Shown here: positions 7,208 through 15,951 of the stretch, one piece after another
How the letters are laid out: each line of letters starts with the position of its first letter
How positions within the stretch are numbered: position 1 is the stretch's first letter
DNA from: an uncultured Alphaproteobacteria bacterium
Lineage (GTDB): Bacteria; Pseudomonadota; Alphaproteobacteria; Rhodobacterales; Rhodobacteraceae
Reading direction: 5' to 3'
Length of the DNA: 33,612 nucleotides
Assembly (NCBI GenBank): GCA_902570265.1
Contig: CACFXF010000019.1
Span: 1 to 33,612, forward strand
The notes under the pieces: model-generated
Seen by the model: the letters and a program-made list of their open reading frames with translations, nothing else
What the model was told of the DNA's origin: nothing
The model's database searches: none
Translations under genes and position numbers: made by a program

Positions 7208-8073
7208 AGCAAGCCCTCAGATTTTTTCCCGTGTGTCAAACGATCTCGAAATATACCAGACAGCTGATCAACAATAACAATGGTTACAAATAAAAGTATG
7301 AAAATAGCTCCAGCTTCGTCATACCGACCTTTACCCCACGAGATAGCATTTTTTAAATCATACCCAATTCCACCGGCACCAACAAAACCTAGAATAGCAG
7401 ATATACGAATGTTGATTTCAAACCGTAATAGGGCATAACTAAAATAGTTTGGAGATACTTGAGGGAGGATGCCGAGTAGCATTTTTTGCATCCAACTAGC
7501 ACCCACTGAGGATAATCCATCAAGGGGTTGAAGTGATGCATTTTCGTTGACTTCTGAAAATAATTTTCCAAGCGCTCCTGACGTATGAAAGGTAATGGCA
7601 ATCATGGCGGGGACCGGGCCACCACCAAGTATAAAAATTAATATAAGTGCTATCACAAAATCAGGAATGGCTCTCATTATATCTAAGATACGTCTAAAAA
7701 CAGGAATGAGCCGAGGCCACTTAGCCATGCCCTGTGTGGCGAGCATTGACAAAAATATAGCGAATATTGATGCTGCCAAAGTTGCCGCAGCGGCGATGTT
7801 AATCGTCTCTATTAGGGATGGAAAGAACTTTACAAAAAGGCCAGGAATTTTTTCTATTTTTTCACTAGCTTCTAAAATCACTTCTCTGGGAAAGTCGAAG
7901 ATACTTGTAATACCCGCCCAAAAGCTGCCTGCATTTCTATCGTCTACAACATTAAAGCCGGATATCATAAGAACGATAAAAACGCCAAGTAGAATAGCGC
8001 TATATGTGCGGCGTTTTTTTATAAGCTCGAAATATTCTGCTTCGTATTTTTGAGTTGAGGTTATTTCAGACAT
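7204..8073 (-). CDS. phnE: Phosphonate ABC transporter permease PhnE1
   Basis: This 289-residue permease has about six transmembrane helices. The EAA-type cytoplasmic loop reads SGALGKLFSEVNENASLQPLDGLSSVGAS, and a GFVGAGGIGYDL motif follows, both typical of PhnE. It has the ordinary short PhnE length. Start at 8073 has AGGA 6 nt upstream. A 12-bp hairpin lies in the 60-nt spacer from phnD. With PhnE2 it should form the channel fed by PhnD and driven by PhnC. The substrate (2-aminoethylphosphonate, methylphosphonate, phosphite) cannot be told from the permease. Confidence 0.93.
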   Translation of the reverse strand: MSEITSTQKYEAEYFELIKKRRTYSAILLGVFIVLMISGFNVVDDRNAGSFWAGITSIFDFPREVILEASEKIEKIPGLFVKFFPSLIETINIAAAATLAASIFAIFLSMLATQGMAKWPRLIPVFRRILDIMRAIPDFVIALILIFILGGGPVPAMIAITFHTSGALGKLFSEVNENASLQPLDGLSSVGASWMQKMLLGILPQVSPNYFSYALLRFEINIRISAILGFVGAGGIGYDLKNAISWGKGRYDEAGAIFILLFVTIVIVDQLSGIFRDRLTHGKKSEGLL

Positions 8074-8087
8074 TACATTCCTAAAGA

Positions 8088-8120
8088 ATCGGTAGGCCTC
8101 ATTAAAGTAGGCCTACCGAT
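8088..8120 (-). other. Perfect intercistronic hairpin between phnD and phnE1
   Basis: ATCGGTAGGCCT (8088-8099) and AGGCCTACCGAT (8109-8120) form a perfect 12-bp stem with a 9-nt loop. On the transcribed (minus) strand no T-run follows, so it is more likely an mRNA-stabilising or processing stem at the 3' end of phnD than an efficient terminator. It would raise PhnD relative to PhnE, as hairpins between malE and malF do. Confidence 0.7.
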
Positions 8121-8133
8121 AAAATTTTACTTT

Positions 8134-9042
8134 TTACTTAGATTTTAACTTACGTGCTTCCACGATGATTTCGTATGCCTCATGACCTATAGGCATAACT
8201 CCTAATCTTTCACCGGCAAATACCCCGTAAGCGCATTCAGGATCCATTGAATGTAAACTCGCTGTTAGAGCTGTAATCTTAACCTTTACGTCTGCTGGAA
8301 GATCTTTTCTTAAAACAACTGGCCCCTCTGGAATTGGCTTTGACTTCCAAATCTGGACCATATCATTCATATCTACCAGACCAGCATCTACCGCTTTCCT
8401 TAATGCACCAGCATTGTAACCGTCTTCCCAATCACCAAGCCCATCAGCCCAGGTAACACCTCCGTCTACATCGCCATTATTTACTGCAACAATTGTCTGC
8501 TCATGGCCACCGGTAAACTTAACTTCACCAAAATAGTCACCAGAGTCCATGGTTGCACCGGTGGCTTGTGGTATTTCAATAGATGGTATTAAGTACCCCG
8601 ATGTAGAATTTGGATCACCAAAACCAAAAACTTTTCCCTTCATATCATCAAGTGACTTTATCCCGCTATCCTTTCTTGCAAAACCAACTGAGTAATAACC
8701 ATAGCCACCGTCCATATTTACTGCAACTACGATTGGTTCTACTGCTTCTGGATCTGAAATATAGGTTTTAGCATAACCTGATGCACCCAGCCAAGCCATA
8801 TCAATAGTACCTCCTAAAAGACCTTGAATCACCCCATCGTAATCAGCTGGTGCAAATATTTTTGATGGAACGCCCAGCAAATCTTCAGCTTTTTGACGAA
8901 AACATTCATTATTTGTCATACGGTCTTGTGCGTTTTCACCTCCAAGGATCCCAATACGAAACTCAGATATTGAATGACCGCCTGAAAATGCAGCGGTTGA
9001 TAACACTGTAGAAGCAATAATTGCTGATAGTAATTTTTTCAT
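8134..9042 (-). CDS. phnD: Phosphonate-binding periplasmic protein PhnD
   Basis: This 302-residue type-2 periplasmic binding protein has a signal peptide (1-20, KK then LLSAIIASTVLSTAAF). The family features are visible: EFRIGILGGENAQDRM, ADYDGVIQGLLGGTIDMAWLGASGYA around 65-90, and GFGDPNSTSGYLIPS followed by GGHEQTIVAVNNGDVDGG, which line the phosphonate pocket. AGGAGA lies 6 nt before the ATG. It is second in phnC-phnD-phnE1-phnE2. PhnD homologues bind 2-AEP, other phosphonates or phosphite; the ligand is not decided here. Confidence 0.93.
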   Translation of the reverse strand: MKKLLSAIIASTVLSTAAFSGGHSISEFRIGILGGENAQDRMTNNECFRQKAEDLLGVPSKIFAPADYDGVIQGLLGGTIDMAWLGASGYAKTYISDPEAVEPIVVAVNMDGGYGYYSVGFARKDSGIKSLDDMKGKVFGFGDPNSTSGYLIPSIEIPQATGATMDSGDYFGEVKFTGGHEQTIVAVNNGDVDGGVTWADGLGDWEDGYNAGALRKAVDAGLVDMNDMVQIWKSKPIPEGPVVLRKDLPADVKVKITALTASLHSMDPECAYGVFAGERLGVMPIGHEAYEIIVEARKLKSK

Positions 9043-9106
9043 AGTTTATCTCCTATATTGCCCTCTGTATTTTTCATGGGCTGATTGAAATTAAACTGAA
9101 ACAAGA

Positions 9107-9886
9107 TTAAGCTACTCTTATTTCAGTTGATGTTGCTGCCTCGGAAAAATCAGAGCCAGCACCATACACTTTGCGGGCTACTTCTGTTGTTAGTTCAGAA
9201 GGTGTCCCGTCAAAAACTAAATGGCCATTTCGCATGCCAATCACACGATCACAGTATTTTCTCGCAGTATCTAAGGTGTGAAGGTTCGCAATCACAGTTC
9301 GTCCATCTTCGTCATGTATGCGGCGAAGAGTTTCCATAACGATTTGGGCATTCATTGGATCTAGAGAGGCAATTGGTTCATCAGCTAAGATTATTTTTGG
9401 GTCTTGCATCAGTGCTCTTGCTATCGCAACTCTTTGTTGCTGCCCACCAGAAAGAGCTTCGGCTCTTTTGGCGGCGTGCTCTGCAACTCCAAGACGACCC
9501 AAAATTTCAATGGCGGTGTTTATATCAGATTTCGGATATAAATTGAAAAATGTGGTGAAAGTAGATCTTTTATTCAATGTTCCATGAAGCACATTGCTTA
9601 CGACATCCATTCGGGGAACTAAATTGAATTGTTGAAAGATCATTGCACAATTTGATTGCCATCTTGATATTGCTGCACCTTTTAAATCGGATATTGATAA
9701 ACCTTCGAAGGAAATATTCCCGGATGTTTCTGTCTCCAATCGGTTTATCATTCGTAAAAGAGTAGATTTTCCTGCTCCAGAAGCACCAATTATGCCAAGC
9801 ATTATTGGCTTCCCCACCTCTATTGAGACAGAATTGACAGCAATATTAGAACCAAATTTTTTTGTCAGGTTATTTATTTTGAGCAT
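9107..9886 (-). CDS. phnC: Phosphonate ABC transporter ATP-binding protein PhnC
   Basis: This 259-residue ABC ATPase has Walker [10 protein letters not shown] (34-42), a Q-loop at FQQFN (85-86), signature LSGGQQQRV (145-153), Walker B IILADEP (165-171) and a switch histidine at about 203 (NLHTLD). The [27 protein letters not shown] tail and [20 protein letters not shown] are typical of PhnC, not PstB. GAGGG lies 4 nt before the ATG. First gene of the phn unit, with a Pho-box-like array 48-75 nt upstream. Base composition in this gene is clearly richer in G and C than in the flanking genes. Confidence 0.93.
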   Translation of the reverse strand: MLKINNLTKKFGSNIAVNSVSIEVGKPIMLGIIGASGAGKSTLLRMINRLETETSGNISFEGLSISDLKGAAISRWQSNCAMIFQQFNLVPRMDVVSNVLHGTLNKRSTFTTFFNLYPKSDINTAIEILGRLGVAEHAAKRAEALSGGQQQRVAIARALMQDPKIILADEPIASLDPMNAQIVMETLRRIHDEDGRTVIANLHTLDTARKYCDRVIGMRNGHLVFDGTPSELTTEVARKVYGAGSDFSEAATSTEIRVA

Positions 9887-9933
9887 TATACCCTCTTTTT
9901 TTTCATGGGATAGCTCAACGATGTTGTGTTTTT

Positions 9934-9961
9934 ATGAAAATTTTGTGAAAATTGCATGACA
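9934..9961 (-). promoter_or_regulatory. Pho-box-like triple half-site upstream of phnC
   Basis: On the transcribed strand TGTCAT (9961-9956), TTTCAC (9950-9945) and TTTCAT (9939-9934) are direct repeats exactly 11 bp apart, the spacing of PhoB half-sites (consensus TGTCA plus A/T). The set lies 48-75 nt upstream of the phnC ATG. The -10 is weak: TAAAAA sits 10 nt after the second half-site. Confidence 0.65.
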
Positions 9962-10364
9962 TCTTGACGACGTTTTTTTGTTCATTTTTCACTTGAATAC
10001 AAGGCATCCGCAGACAGGAAAATATAGTCTTTTATAGAAACTCATATAGGGTGTTTGGAATGTTAACAAAAGGCAACTTTGAAATTGGTCTATAAACACG
10101 TTTTTTCGCAAAATTCAAATACGATGCTCTTAAATATTATAGATTTGTAGAAATAATTTGTGGAACGCTAAAAACAGAATATTATATAAAATTTTTGCCA
10201 ATCTTTATTAATAAAATTGTCTGGTTCAAATCATTGGTCAATGTTTAATATTTTTGCTTTTATTTTGAGACCTACTTTTGCTTGGGATTAGTTTTTTTAA
10301 AATGATTTATTGAAAACCTTACACATAATATTTTGATAGAGCTCCTTTAGTTCTTGGAATAAAA
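9962..10364. other. Gene-free stretch upstream of the phn operon
   Basis: About 400 AT-rich bases. Apart from the neighbouring Pho-box array at the phnC end, I see no gene, RNA or repeat in it. Confidence 0.5.
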
Positions 10365-10616
10365 TTAATGGAGAATATCATTTTGCTCCCCTTTATCGAG
10401 TTCAAAGTAGGCCAATTCTTCTGGAAATCTATCACCATAAAGAAACCCATATTCATCTGGTCTTTCGTTTTGAAATTTCGAGTAACAATCGCATAAATAT
10501 TGAAAGTATTCCGCTGAAGTACAATACTCTATGTCTTCATTTAACTGCTCGTTATTTACAACCCTTAACAAAGAATAGTTTTTTTTCATTAAAACTGCCT
10601 CATTTATATAATTCAT
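10365..10616 (-). CDS. Small hypothetical acidic protein
   Basis: This frame encodes 83 residues from ATG 10616, or 74 from ATG 10589. The latter has GAGG 8 nt upstream and is the better start by ribosome binding site. The sequence is soluble, acidic and aromatic-rich (YCTSAEYFQYLCDCYSKFQ, then PDEYGFLYGDRFPEELAYFELD), with a CDC pair. I recognise no family. Composition is protein-like rather than random AT translation, so I keep it as a probable gene. It stands alone, downstream of a 378-nt gap. Confidence 0.5.
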   Translation of the reverse strand: MNYINEAVLMKKNYSLLRVVNNEQLNEDIEYCTSAEYFQYLCDCYSKFQNERPDEYGFLYGDRFPEELAYFELDKGEQNDILH

Positions 10617-11000
10617 TTCTACTAATGTTTATTTAAGTATCATTAAAATATTACAAAAATGCGACTATCAAAAAAAGCCTTTATTTGCTTTCTTTTGAAA
10701 CTGATTATTTTCAAAAAAAGGATTTCACAAAACTTTTCACTTTCCAACTTTTTCCATTTCGAAAGTTGACATTAGCATTGACTCGACTTGAATTAGAAGC
10801 TTAGTTACTCTGTTGGGTTGTTCCTTTAATGATTCTAGCTGGATTTATCACTTCACTTCCTTATAATTATTGGAGACTTAAAGCTTCAGGAAAGTCTTGC
10901 CATTAATATTTTTTTCTATCACAAAATAAATCCTTATTTTCATCACAATTTTTTTTAAAAAGCCTAGTCAAAATATTACATTTAATTATACTTTTTGATT
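10617..11000. other. Gap with a possible gene remnant
   Basis: These 384 bases hold a short protein-like fragment (10805-10906, listed separately) and an isolated TTGACA (10766-10771) without a good -10. A 36-codon frame at 10659-10769 has no protein character. Nothing else is recognisable. Confidence 0.45.
10805..10906 (+). pseudogene. Possible remnant of a small membrane protein C-terminus
   Basis: An open stretch of 33 codons, bounded by TAG at 10802 and TAA at 10904, reads WVVPLMILAGFITSLPYNYW followed by RLKASGKSCH. This is one hydrophobic helix ending in a positively charged, W/Y-rich tail, the look of a membrane-protein C-terminus. It is loosely reminiscent of DUF4396 ends. There is an internal ATG at 10829 but no convincing start or N-terminus. 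It could be a decayed gene or chance. Confidence 0.25.
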
Positions 11001-11492
11001 ATGCTCTCAATATCTTGGATACCAATAGAAAACAAAAACTTACTAGGAGTAAGTCAATTCCCAGGTAAAAATTCAAACAATTTTTTTGACTTAACTTTAT
11101 TCGCCAAAGATCTTGAAATCATCAGTAAACAAAAGATTAAACTTATTGTTTCTTTGTTACCTGATTTAGAGTTAAATAAACTAGGATTTGATGATTTTAT
11201 CTGGTCTAAGGAAGAAATAGAGTATATCAAATTTCCTATAGATGATTTTGGGGTACCATCAAATAATAAGTTTGATGAATTAAAAGAATTAATTTCAACT
11301 ATTAAAAATAATCTAATACTTTCAAATCCTGTACTTATACATTGCAATGGTGGAAAAGGACGATCTGGAATGATTGCTGCTTTAGTTTTAAAAGCCATGA
11401 AAGAAAAAGATACTGTAAAAAAGGTAAGAAAAAACGTAGTTGGAGCTATAGAGACTGAAGAACAAGAAACCTTTGTAGAAAATTGGATTTAA
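11001..11492 (+). CDS. Dual-specificity/tyrosine-phosphatase-like protein
   Basis: This 163-residue protein (ATG 11001; a TTG two codons earlier is less likely) carries the cysteine-phosphatase P-loop HCNGGKGRSG, that is HC-x5-R, at about 112-121. A candidate general-acid aspartate is in IDDFGVPS about 30 residues upstream. The fold resembles CDKN3-like or cyclin-dependent-kinase-inhibitor-type phosphatases found as stand-alone bacterial proteins. Substrate is unknown: phosphotyrosine, phospho-sugar or phosphoinositide-like. It is not an ArsC-type arsenate reductase, since its CX5R lies in the C-terminal half. It converges with chrA; the stops overlap by 4 nt. Confidence 0.8.
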   Translation: MLSISWIPIENKNLLGVSQFPGKNSNNFFDLTLFAKDLEIISKQKIKLIVSLLPDLELNKLGFDDFIWSKEEIEYIKFPIDDFGVPSNNKFDELKELISTIKNNLILSNPVLIHCNGGKGRSGMIAALVLKAMKEKDTVKKVRKNVVGAIETEEQETFVENWI

Positions 11493-12721
11493 AAGCTATA
11501 CATGAAATAACCAATTGGACCCATAATTAGTACACTTAGCCATGATGGAAATTTTAAAAATGCTATCAGTAAAGTGCTAATTATAATGAGTAAAATACCA
11601 TTTATATTTCCTAAATAATTACTCAACAATATATCAACAAAAGTTAAACATAATAATCCAACGACTGATGCGTTAACACCCTGAATCCCATTATAAACCC
11701 AATTAAATTTCATTAATCTATCCCAATAATTAATTGCTAATGTAGCTATAATTAAACCAGGAAAAAAAATAAAAATAAGTGAAGCTATTCCCAAAAACAA
11801 AGCATGGTATATCCCATTAGATGCTCCAATCACCGTTCCTATATATGACGCAAAAGTAAATAAAGGTCCTGGCAAAGCCTGAGCTAATCCATAACCACCA
11901 TTAAATAATTCTTTACTAATTAGATTATTAAAAACAAATTCCTTTTCTAAATAAGGCAAAACAACATGACCACCACCAAAAACCAATGAGCCACTTTTAT
12001 ATAGTCCACTAAAAATTTGGAGATATAAAATATCGTTATATACATTGATTATAGGGAGTAAAATTAGAAAGATAATTGAAACTAAAATAAATATTAAAAA
12101 TAAAAGGTTTAAATTTTTTTTTGAAATTATTATTTCCACAATATGAGGTCTTGCATCTTTAGTTGCTTTATCTTTTAAATTAAAAAAAACGCCTAAGACA
12201 AAACCAAGAGATATTATAATTACTTGTTCAAAAGGAAATTCCCAAATTAAAAGTGTAAAGAATGAGATAAAGAATATTAATAATCTTTTTATTTCAAAAC
12301 AAAAATTTTTACCCATATTAATCAATGCTGCTGCAATTATTGGTATTGCCACGCTTGCAAAACCGTTGAGAAACTTCACAGCTTCATTCATTCCGTTCGT
12401 ATTGGTATAACTTACTATTATTAAAGCACTTAAAATCATTAAAAAAGCTGACGGAATAGTAAAACCAAGCCAAGCTGCTAATCCACCCCAATAGCTACCA
12501 TTCTGAAGACCAATCAGGAAACCCACCTGACTAGAACTTGGACCTGGCAGAAATTGACTTAATGACACAAATTCCATGAATTTTTTTTCAGACAACCATT
12601 TTTTCCTTTTAACAAAGTTCTCTTGAAAAAAACCAATATGTGCAGTTGGCCCACCGAATGAATAAAGGCCAAGGATAAAAAACTCACTAAATATTTTATA
12701 AAATGAAAACTCTTTTTGCAT
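11489..12721 (-). CDS. chrA: Chromate transporter ChrA, two-domain
   Basis: This 410-residue inner-membrane protein has the two homologous CHR domains of long-chain ChrA. The first contains LGLYSFGGPTAHIGFF and LSQFLPGPSSSQVGFLIG (about 17-72). The second contains SLVFGGGHVVLPYLE and ALPGPLFTFASYIG (about 245-300). PGP and FGGG motifs are retained in both halves. Family members export chromate by sulfate-like antiport or take part in oxyanion transport. No ChrB regulator is adjacent. It is divergent from the PHP gene (132 nt) and convergent with the phosphatase. Confidence 0.92.
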   Translation of the reverse strand: MQKEFSFYKIFSEFFILGLYSFGGPTAHIGFFQENFVKRKKWLSEKKFMEFVSLSQFLPGPSSSQVGFLIGLQNGSYWGGLAAWLGFTIPSAFLMILSALIIVSYTNTNGMNEAVKFLNGFASVAIPIIAAALINMGKNFCFEIKRLLIFFISFFTLLIWEFPFEQVIIISLGFVLGVFFNLKDKATKDARPHIVEIIISKKNLNLLFLIFILVSIIFLILLPIINVYNDILYLQIFSGLYKSGSLVFGGGHVVLPYLEKEFVFNNLISKELFNGGYGLAQALPGPLFTFASYIGTVIGASNGIYHALFLGIASLIFIFFPGLIIATLAINYWDRLMKFNWVYNGIQGVNASVVGLLCLTFVDILLSNYLGNINGILLIIISTLLIAFLKFPSWLSVLIMGPIGYFMYSF

Positions 12722-12853
12722 TTATTTAAAAGTAAATTTTGTCTCTGATAAAATAAAACAAGTTATTATAACATCTTATTGTAATTATAATTTAAATCTT
12801 TTAATCAAATACTACTAAACTTTAATTTTATATATATTAAATGGATTTATATT

Positions 12854-13771
12854 ATGAAGCCTAGTGTTTTTTCCTTAGGTGGAAATTTTTACAAAGGGAA
12901 TTTGCATACCCATTCTAATAAATCTGATGGCAAGTTGGATCCTAAAGAAGTTTGCCTTCGATATAAAAATGCAGGATATGATTTTATATCACTTACAGAT
13001 CATTTGATTGGTAAATATGATTATCCTATCGTCGATACTTCTGATTGCCGGGATGATAAATTTACTACTTTAATTGGTGCAGAAATTCATACTGGAGCAA
13101 TGTCTAATGGTGAACTTTGGCATATGGTTGCGGTTGGACTGCCCTTGGATTTCACACCCCCAGATGTTTGGGATTTCAATTTTGTAGAAGGAATGGAAAC
13201 AGCTAATGACGCGGCTCAAAGATGTATGGATTCTGGGGCCTTTGTTACAATTGCTCACCCTCAGTGGTCAGGAGTCACCTTAAAGGATGCATTATCTATA
13301 AAAAATGTTGATGCTGTTGAATGTTATAATCATGGCTCTGCCTTTCAAGAAAGAGGTGATGGTTTCGCTATTTTAGATTCACTTTTAAATAACGGAAGAA
13401 AATTAAACATAATGGCAACTGATGATGCTCACTTTAAAGTTCGAGATTATTTTGGTGCATGGGTTATGGTAAAATGTGATGAAAATTCACCAGATAAAAT
13501 CTTAGAAGGATTAAAACTTGGAAATTACTATTGTTCACAAGGTCCAATAATAGAAGATATTATAATAGATAATGGCTCGGTCCATGTTGCTTCTTCTCCA
13601 ATTGAAAGGTTAGTTATATGTGGGGAAGGTACTGCCTCAAAATACATAATTTGTGATAATAATAATCGAAATGAAATTCCATTTGGCAGATGTGAGGGAA
13701 GTCCTTGGATCAGGGTTACTATAATAGATCAAAAAGGAAATCGCGCATGGACCAATCCAATTTGGTTATAA
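12854..13771 (+). CDS. PHP-domain metallohydrolase, CehA/McbA-like
   Basis: This 305-residue protein has a PHP phosphoesterase domain. Metal-binding motifs are visible in order: NLHTHS (H18, H20), LTDH (D49, H50), GAEIHTG (E77), H90, AHPQWSG (about H158) and TDDAHF (about D193, H195). The C-terminal 80 residues form a beta-rich extension, as in CehA/McbA-family hydrolases. No polymerase or HisK features are present. It probably hydrolyses phosphoesters or carbamate-type bonds with a trinuclear metal centre. It converges on phoB with 9 nt between stops, a place that suggests but does not prove a phosphorus-scavenging role. I see no Pho box in its 132-nt upstream gap. Confidence 0.83.
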   Translation: MKPSVFSLGGNFYKGNLHTHSNKSDGKLDPKEVCLRYKNAGYDFISLTDHLIGKYDYPIVDTSDCRDDKFTTLIGAEIHTGAMSNGELWHMVAVGLPLDFTPPDVWDFNFVEGMETANDAAQRCMDSGAFVTIAHPQWSGVTLKDALSIKNVDAVECYNHGSAFQERGDGFAILDSLLNNGRKLNIMATDDAHFKVRDYFGAWVMVKCDENSPDKILEGLKLGNYYCSQGPIIEDIIIDNGSVHVASSPIERLVICGEGTASKYIICDNNNRNEIPFGRCEGSPWIRVTIIDQKGNRAWTNPIWL

Positions 13772-13780
13772 TTTTCAAAA

Positions 13781-14479
13781 TTATTTTTTCTTATACGTTT
13801 CATCTAGAGAATAACCAACTCCGTGTACTGTTCTAATAGGATCTGCATCCTTACCTCTATTCAAGGCTTTTCTTAAGCGACCTATATGAACATCTACTGT
13901 TCTTTCTTCTACATAAATTTCCTTACCCCAAATAATATCTAACAATTGAGACCTATCGTAAACTCTTCCAGGACGACTGATGAATAACTCAAGTAATTTA
14001 TATTCCATTGGTCCTAACTTTACAGTTCTCTTTCCTCTGTTAACTCTTCTTTTTTCTGTATTTAAAGTTATATCGTGGAAAATAATAATCTCAGTATCTT
14101 CCTGAAATTTATTCCTTTTAAGTAAAGATCTAGTCCTTGCTAATAATTCGGCAGTTGAGAAAGGTTTAGTTAAGTAATCATCAGCACCTATCTCAAAAGC
14201 CCTTAATTTATCAGGCTCTTCACTTTTTGCTGTTAACATAATTATAGGAATTTTATTAGTATTTTTATTAATTTTTAATTGTCTTATAATTTCAATTCCT
14301 GAAATATTAGGTAACATCCAATCAAGTAAGATTAGATCAGGAATATTGTCTCTAATTTGATAAACTACTTCTTCTCCGTCACTTATAGTGTCAATTTTAA
14401 AACCCTCTTTTTTGAAATTATAAGTAATTAGTTGTTGCAGAGATTTATCATCTTCAACTAAAAGAATTTTTTTTTTCAT
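13781..14479 (-). CDS. phoB: Phosphate regulon response regulator PhoB
   Basis: This 232-residue OmpR-family regulator has an N-terminal receiver with D10-D11, phospho-acceptor D53 (LLDWMLP), T83 and K105. A C-terminal winged helix follows (about 130-228) with GPMEYKLLELF, the VDVHIGRLRKAL recognition helix and the GVGYSLD wing. It is the last gene of the leftward cluster, 16 nt after phoU. PhoR at the other end of the cluster is the presumed kinase. It should bind the 11-bp repeats seen upstream of phoR, phnC and the GAPDH gene. Confidence 0.95.
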   Translation of the reverse strand: MKKKILLVEDDKSLQQLITYNFKKEGFKIDTISDGEEVVYQIRDNIPDLILLDWMLPNISGIEIIRQLKINKNTNKIPIIMLTAKSEEPDKLRAFEIGADDYLTKPFSTAELLARTRSLLKRNKFQEDTEIIIFHDITLNTEKRRVNRGKRTVKLGPMEYKLLELFISRPGRVYDRSQLLDIIWGKEIYVEERTVDVHIGRLRKALNRGKDADPIRTVHGVGYSLDETYKKK

Positions 14480-14495
14480 ATTTTACAATCCATAA

Positions 14496-15176
14496 TTAAA
14501 AGCTTTTTTTAGGTCTGGCACTTTTATCCATTTGCTGTCCTGTGAGTACATAATAAACCATCTCAGCAATTTCAGTAGTATGATCACCTATTCTTTCAAG
14601 ATTTTTGGCTATGAAAAGCAGATGTGATCCAACTTCAACTTGTTTCTTTTTTCTTAATGCAGCAACCAGATCTATAGTTAAAGAATTATAAATTTTATCA
14701 ATTTCAATATCACTATTCCAGACTTCTAGTGCTAGCTTAGAATCTTTAGTTGTATGAGAGTTTACTGCTTTAGTTAATTGTAGATTTACTTTTTTACCAA
14801 GGTCAGAAATGGGAGCTTTTAATTTTAAGGGCTCTTCCTCTGATATAGATAAAGTTCTTTTTCCAATATTTTTTGTTAGGTCTCCAATCCTTTCGAAAGC
14901 AGCAGCTATTTTAATAGCTGCGAAGAGTAAGCGTAAATCGTCCGCTACAGGTTGCCTTAGAGCAATAGTTTTTATAACTACATCATCAATTTGGTTTTCT
15001 ATTTGATCTAATTCTTCGTCTTTACTTATAATTTGTTCAGCGAGTTTAGAATCATTTTTTGTCATAGCCTTTATTGCTTTTTTCAAATTATCTTCACAAA
15101 TTCCTCCCATTTTGGTCAAATTTGAATTTATAAACATAATATCATTATTAAATTGAGAAGAAATATGATCTGACAT
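14496..15176 (-). CDS. phoU: Phosphate signalling protein PhoU
   Basis: PhoU is a helical cytoplasmic protein that links PstB to PhoR and keeps the kinase quiet when phosphate is ample. I start it at ATG 15176 (226 residues, MSDHISSQF), not the longer frame to 15302, because that extension would lie inside pstB, whereas 226 residues is the normal length. The preceding AGGGAG is also well placed. Two PhoU repeats are seen, each with an ExxD-type helix: DEELDQIENQIDDVVIKTIALRQPVADDLRLL then RIGDLTKNI, and NSDIEIDKIYN then RIGDHTTEIAEM. The pstB stop is 1 nt upstream, so the two are coupled. Confidence 0.94.
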   Translation of the reverse strand: MSDHISSQFNNDIMFINSNLTKMGGICEDNLKKAIKAMTKNDSKLAEQIISKDEELDQIENQIDDVVIKTIALRQPVADDLRLLFAAIKIAAAFERIGDLTKNIGKRTLSISEEEPLKLKAPISDLGKKVNLQLTKAVNSHTTKDSKLALEVWNSDIEIDKIYNSLTIDLVAALRKKKQVEVGSHLLFIAKNLERIGDHTTEIAEMVYYVLTGQQMDKSARPKKSF

Positions 15177-15177
15177 T

Positions 15178-15951
15178 TTATCCAAATCTCCCTGTAATGT
15201 AATCTTGAGTTTTCTGTTGATCAGGTTGTGTAAATATTTTGGGAGTCTCTCCATATTCAATGAGATCACCCATATGAAAAAAGGCAGTTTTTTGCGAAAC
15301 ACGACCTGCTTGTTGCATCGAATGTGTAACTATAATAATGGTATAGGATTTTGATAGACTACTCATTAATTCTTCAATTTTAGCAGTTGCAATAGGATCT
15401 AATGCAGAACAAGGTTCATCCATTAATATGACATCTGGATTGACAGCTATAGCGCGCGCAATACAAATTCTCTGCTGTTGTCCACCAGATAAACCTGTTG
15501 CAATATCATCTAATCTGTCTTTTACTTCATCTATTAATCCAGCTTGCTCTAAACTATGATGTACTAAATCAGTAAGTTCGGCTCTATTGTTACCAATACC
15601 ATGAATTCTTGGTCCATAAGCAATATTTTCAAAAATAGATTTTGGAAATGGGTTTGGCTTTTGAAAAACCATTCCAACTTTTGCTCTCAATAAGACAGGA
15701 TCAATTTCATCACTGTATATATTGTTCCCATCTAGAAGTATTTTACCATTAACTGAACAATTTGATATAACATCGTTCATTCTGTTAAGGCACCTTAGGA
15801 ATGTAGATTTTCCACATCCAGAAGGACCAATTAATGCAGTAATTTGTTTTTCTTCTATATCCAAGCTTATTTTGTTTATCGCTTGTTTAGATCCGTAAAA
15901 AACGCTTACATTCTTTGTTTTAAATTTAAGGTTATTTTTTTTATCTACCAT
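15178..15951 (-). CDS. pstB: Phosphate ABC transporter ATP-binding protein PstB
   Basis: This 257-residue ATPase has Walker [10 protein letters not shown] (42-50), the PstB-specific RCLNRMND and [11 protein letters not shown] stretches, signature [14 protein letters not shown] and Walker [21 protein letters not shown] is the usual C-terminus. The ATG overlaps the end of pstA by 7 nt. It powers uptake through PstC/PstA and, with PhoU, reports phosphate status to PhoR. Confidence 0.96.
   Translation of the reverse strand: MVDKKNNLKFKTKNVSVFYGSKQAINKISLDIEEKQITALIGPSGCGKSTFLRCLNRMNDVISNCSVNGKILLDGNNIYSDEIDPVLLRAKVGMVFQKPNPFPKSIFENIAYGPRIHGIGNNRAELTDLVHHSLEQAGLIDEVKDRLDDIATGLSGGQQQRICIARAIAVNPDVILMDEPCSALDPIATAKIEELMSSLSKSYTIIIVTHSMQQAGRVSQKTAFFHMGDLIEYGETPKIFTQPDQQKTQDYITGRFG

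Noticed and set aside
10659-10769. 36-codon plus-strand frame
   Set aside because: Lysine/phenylalanine-rich low-complexity translation without a ribosome binding site.
11001-11492. ArsC-type arsenate reductase
   Set aside because: The HC-x5-R loop is near the C-terminus as in dual-specificity phosphatases, whereas ArsC of the LMW-PTP type has it at the N-terminus.
15177-15302. N-terminal extension of phoU to 15302
   Set aside because: It lies entirely inside pstB and PhoU of 226 residues has the normal length with a good ribosome site at the inner ATG.
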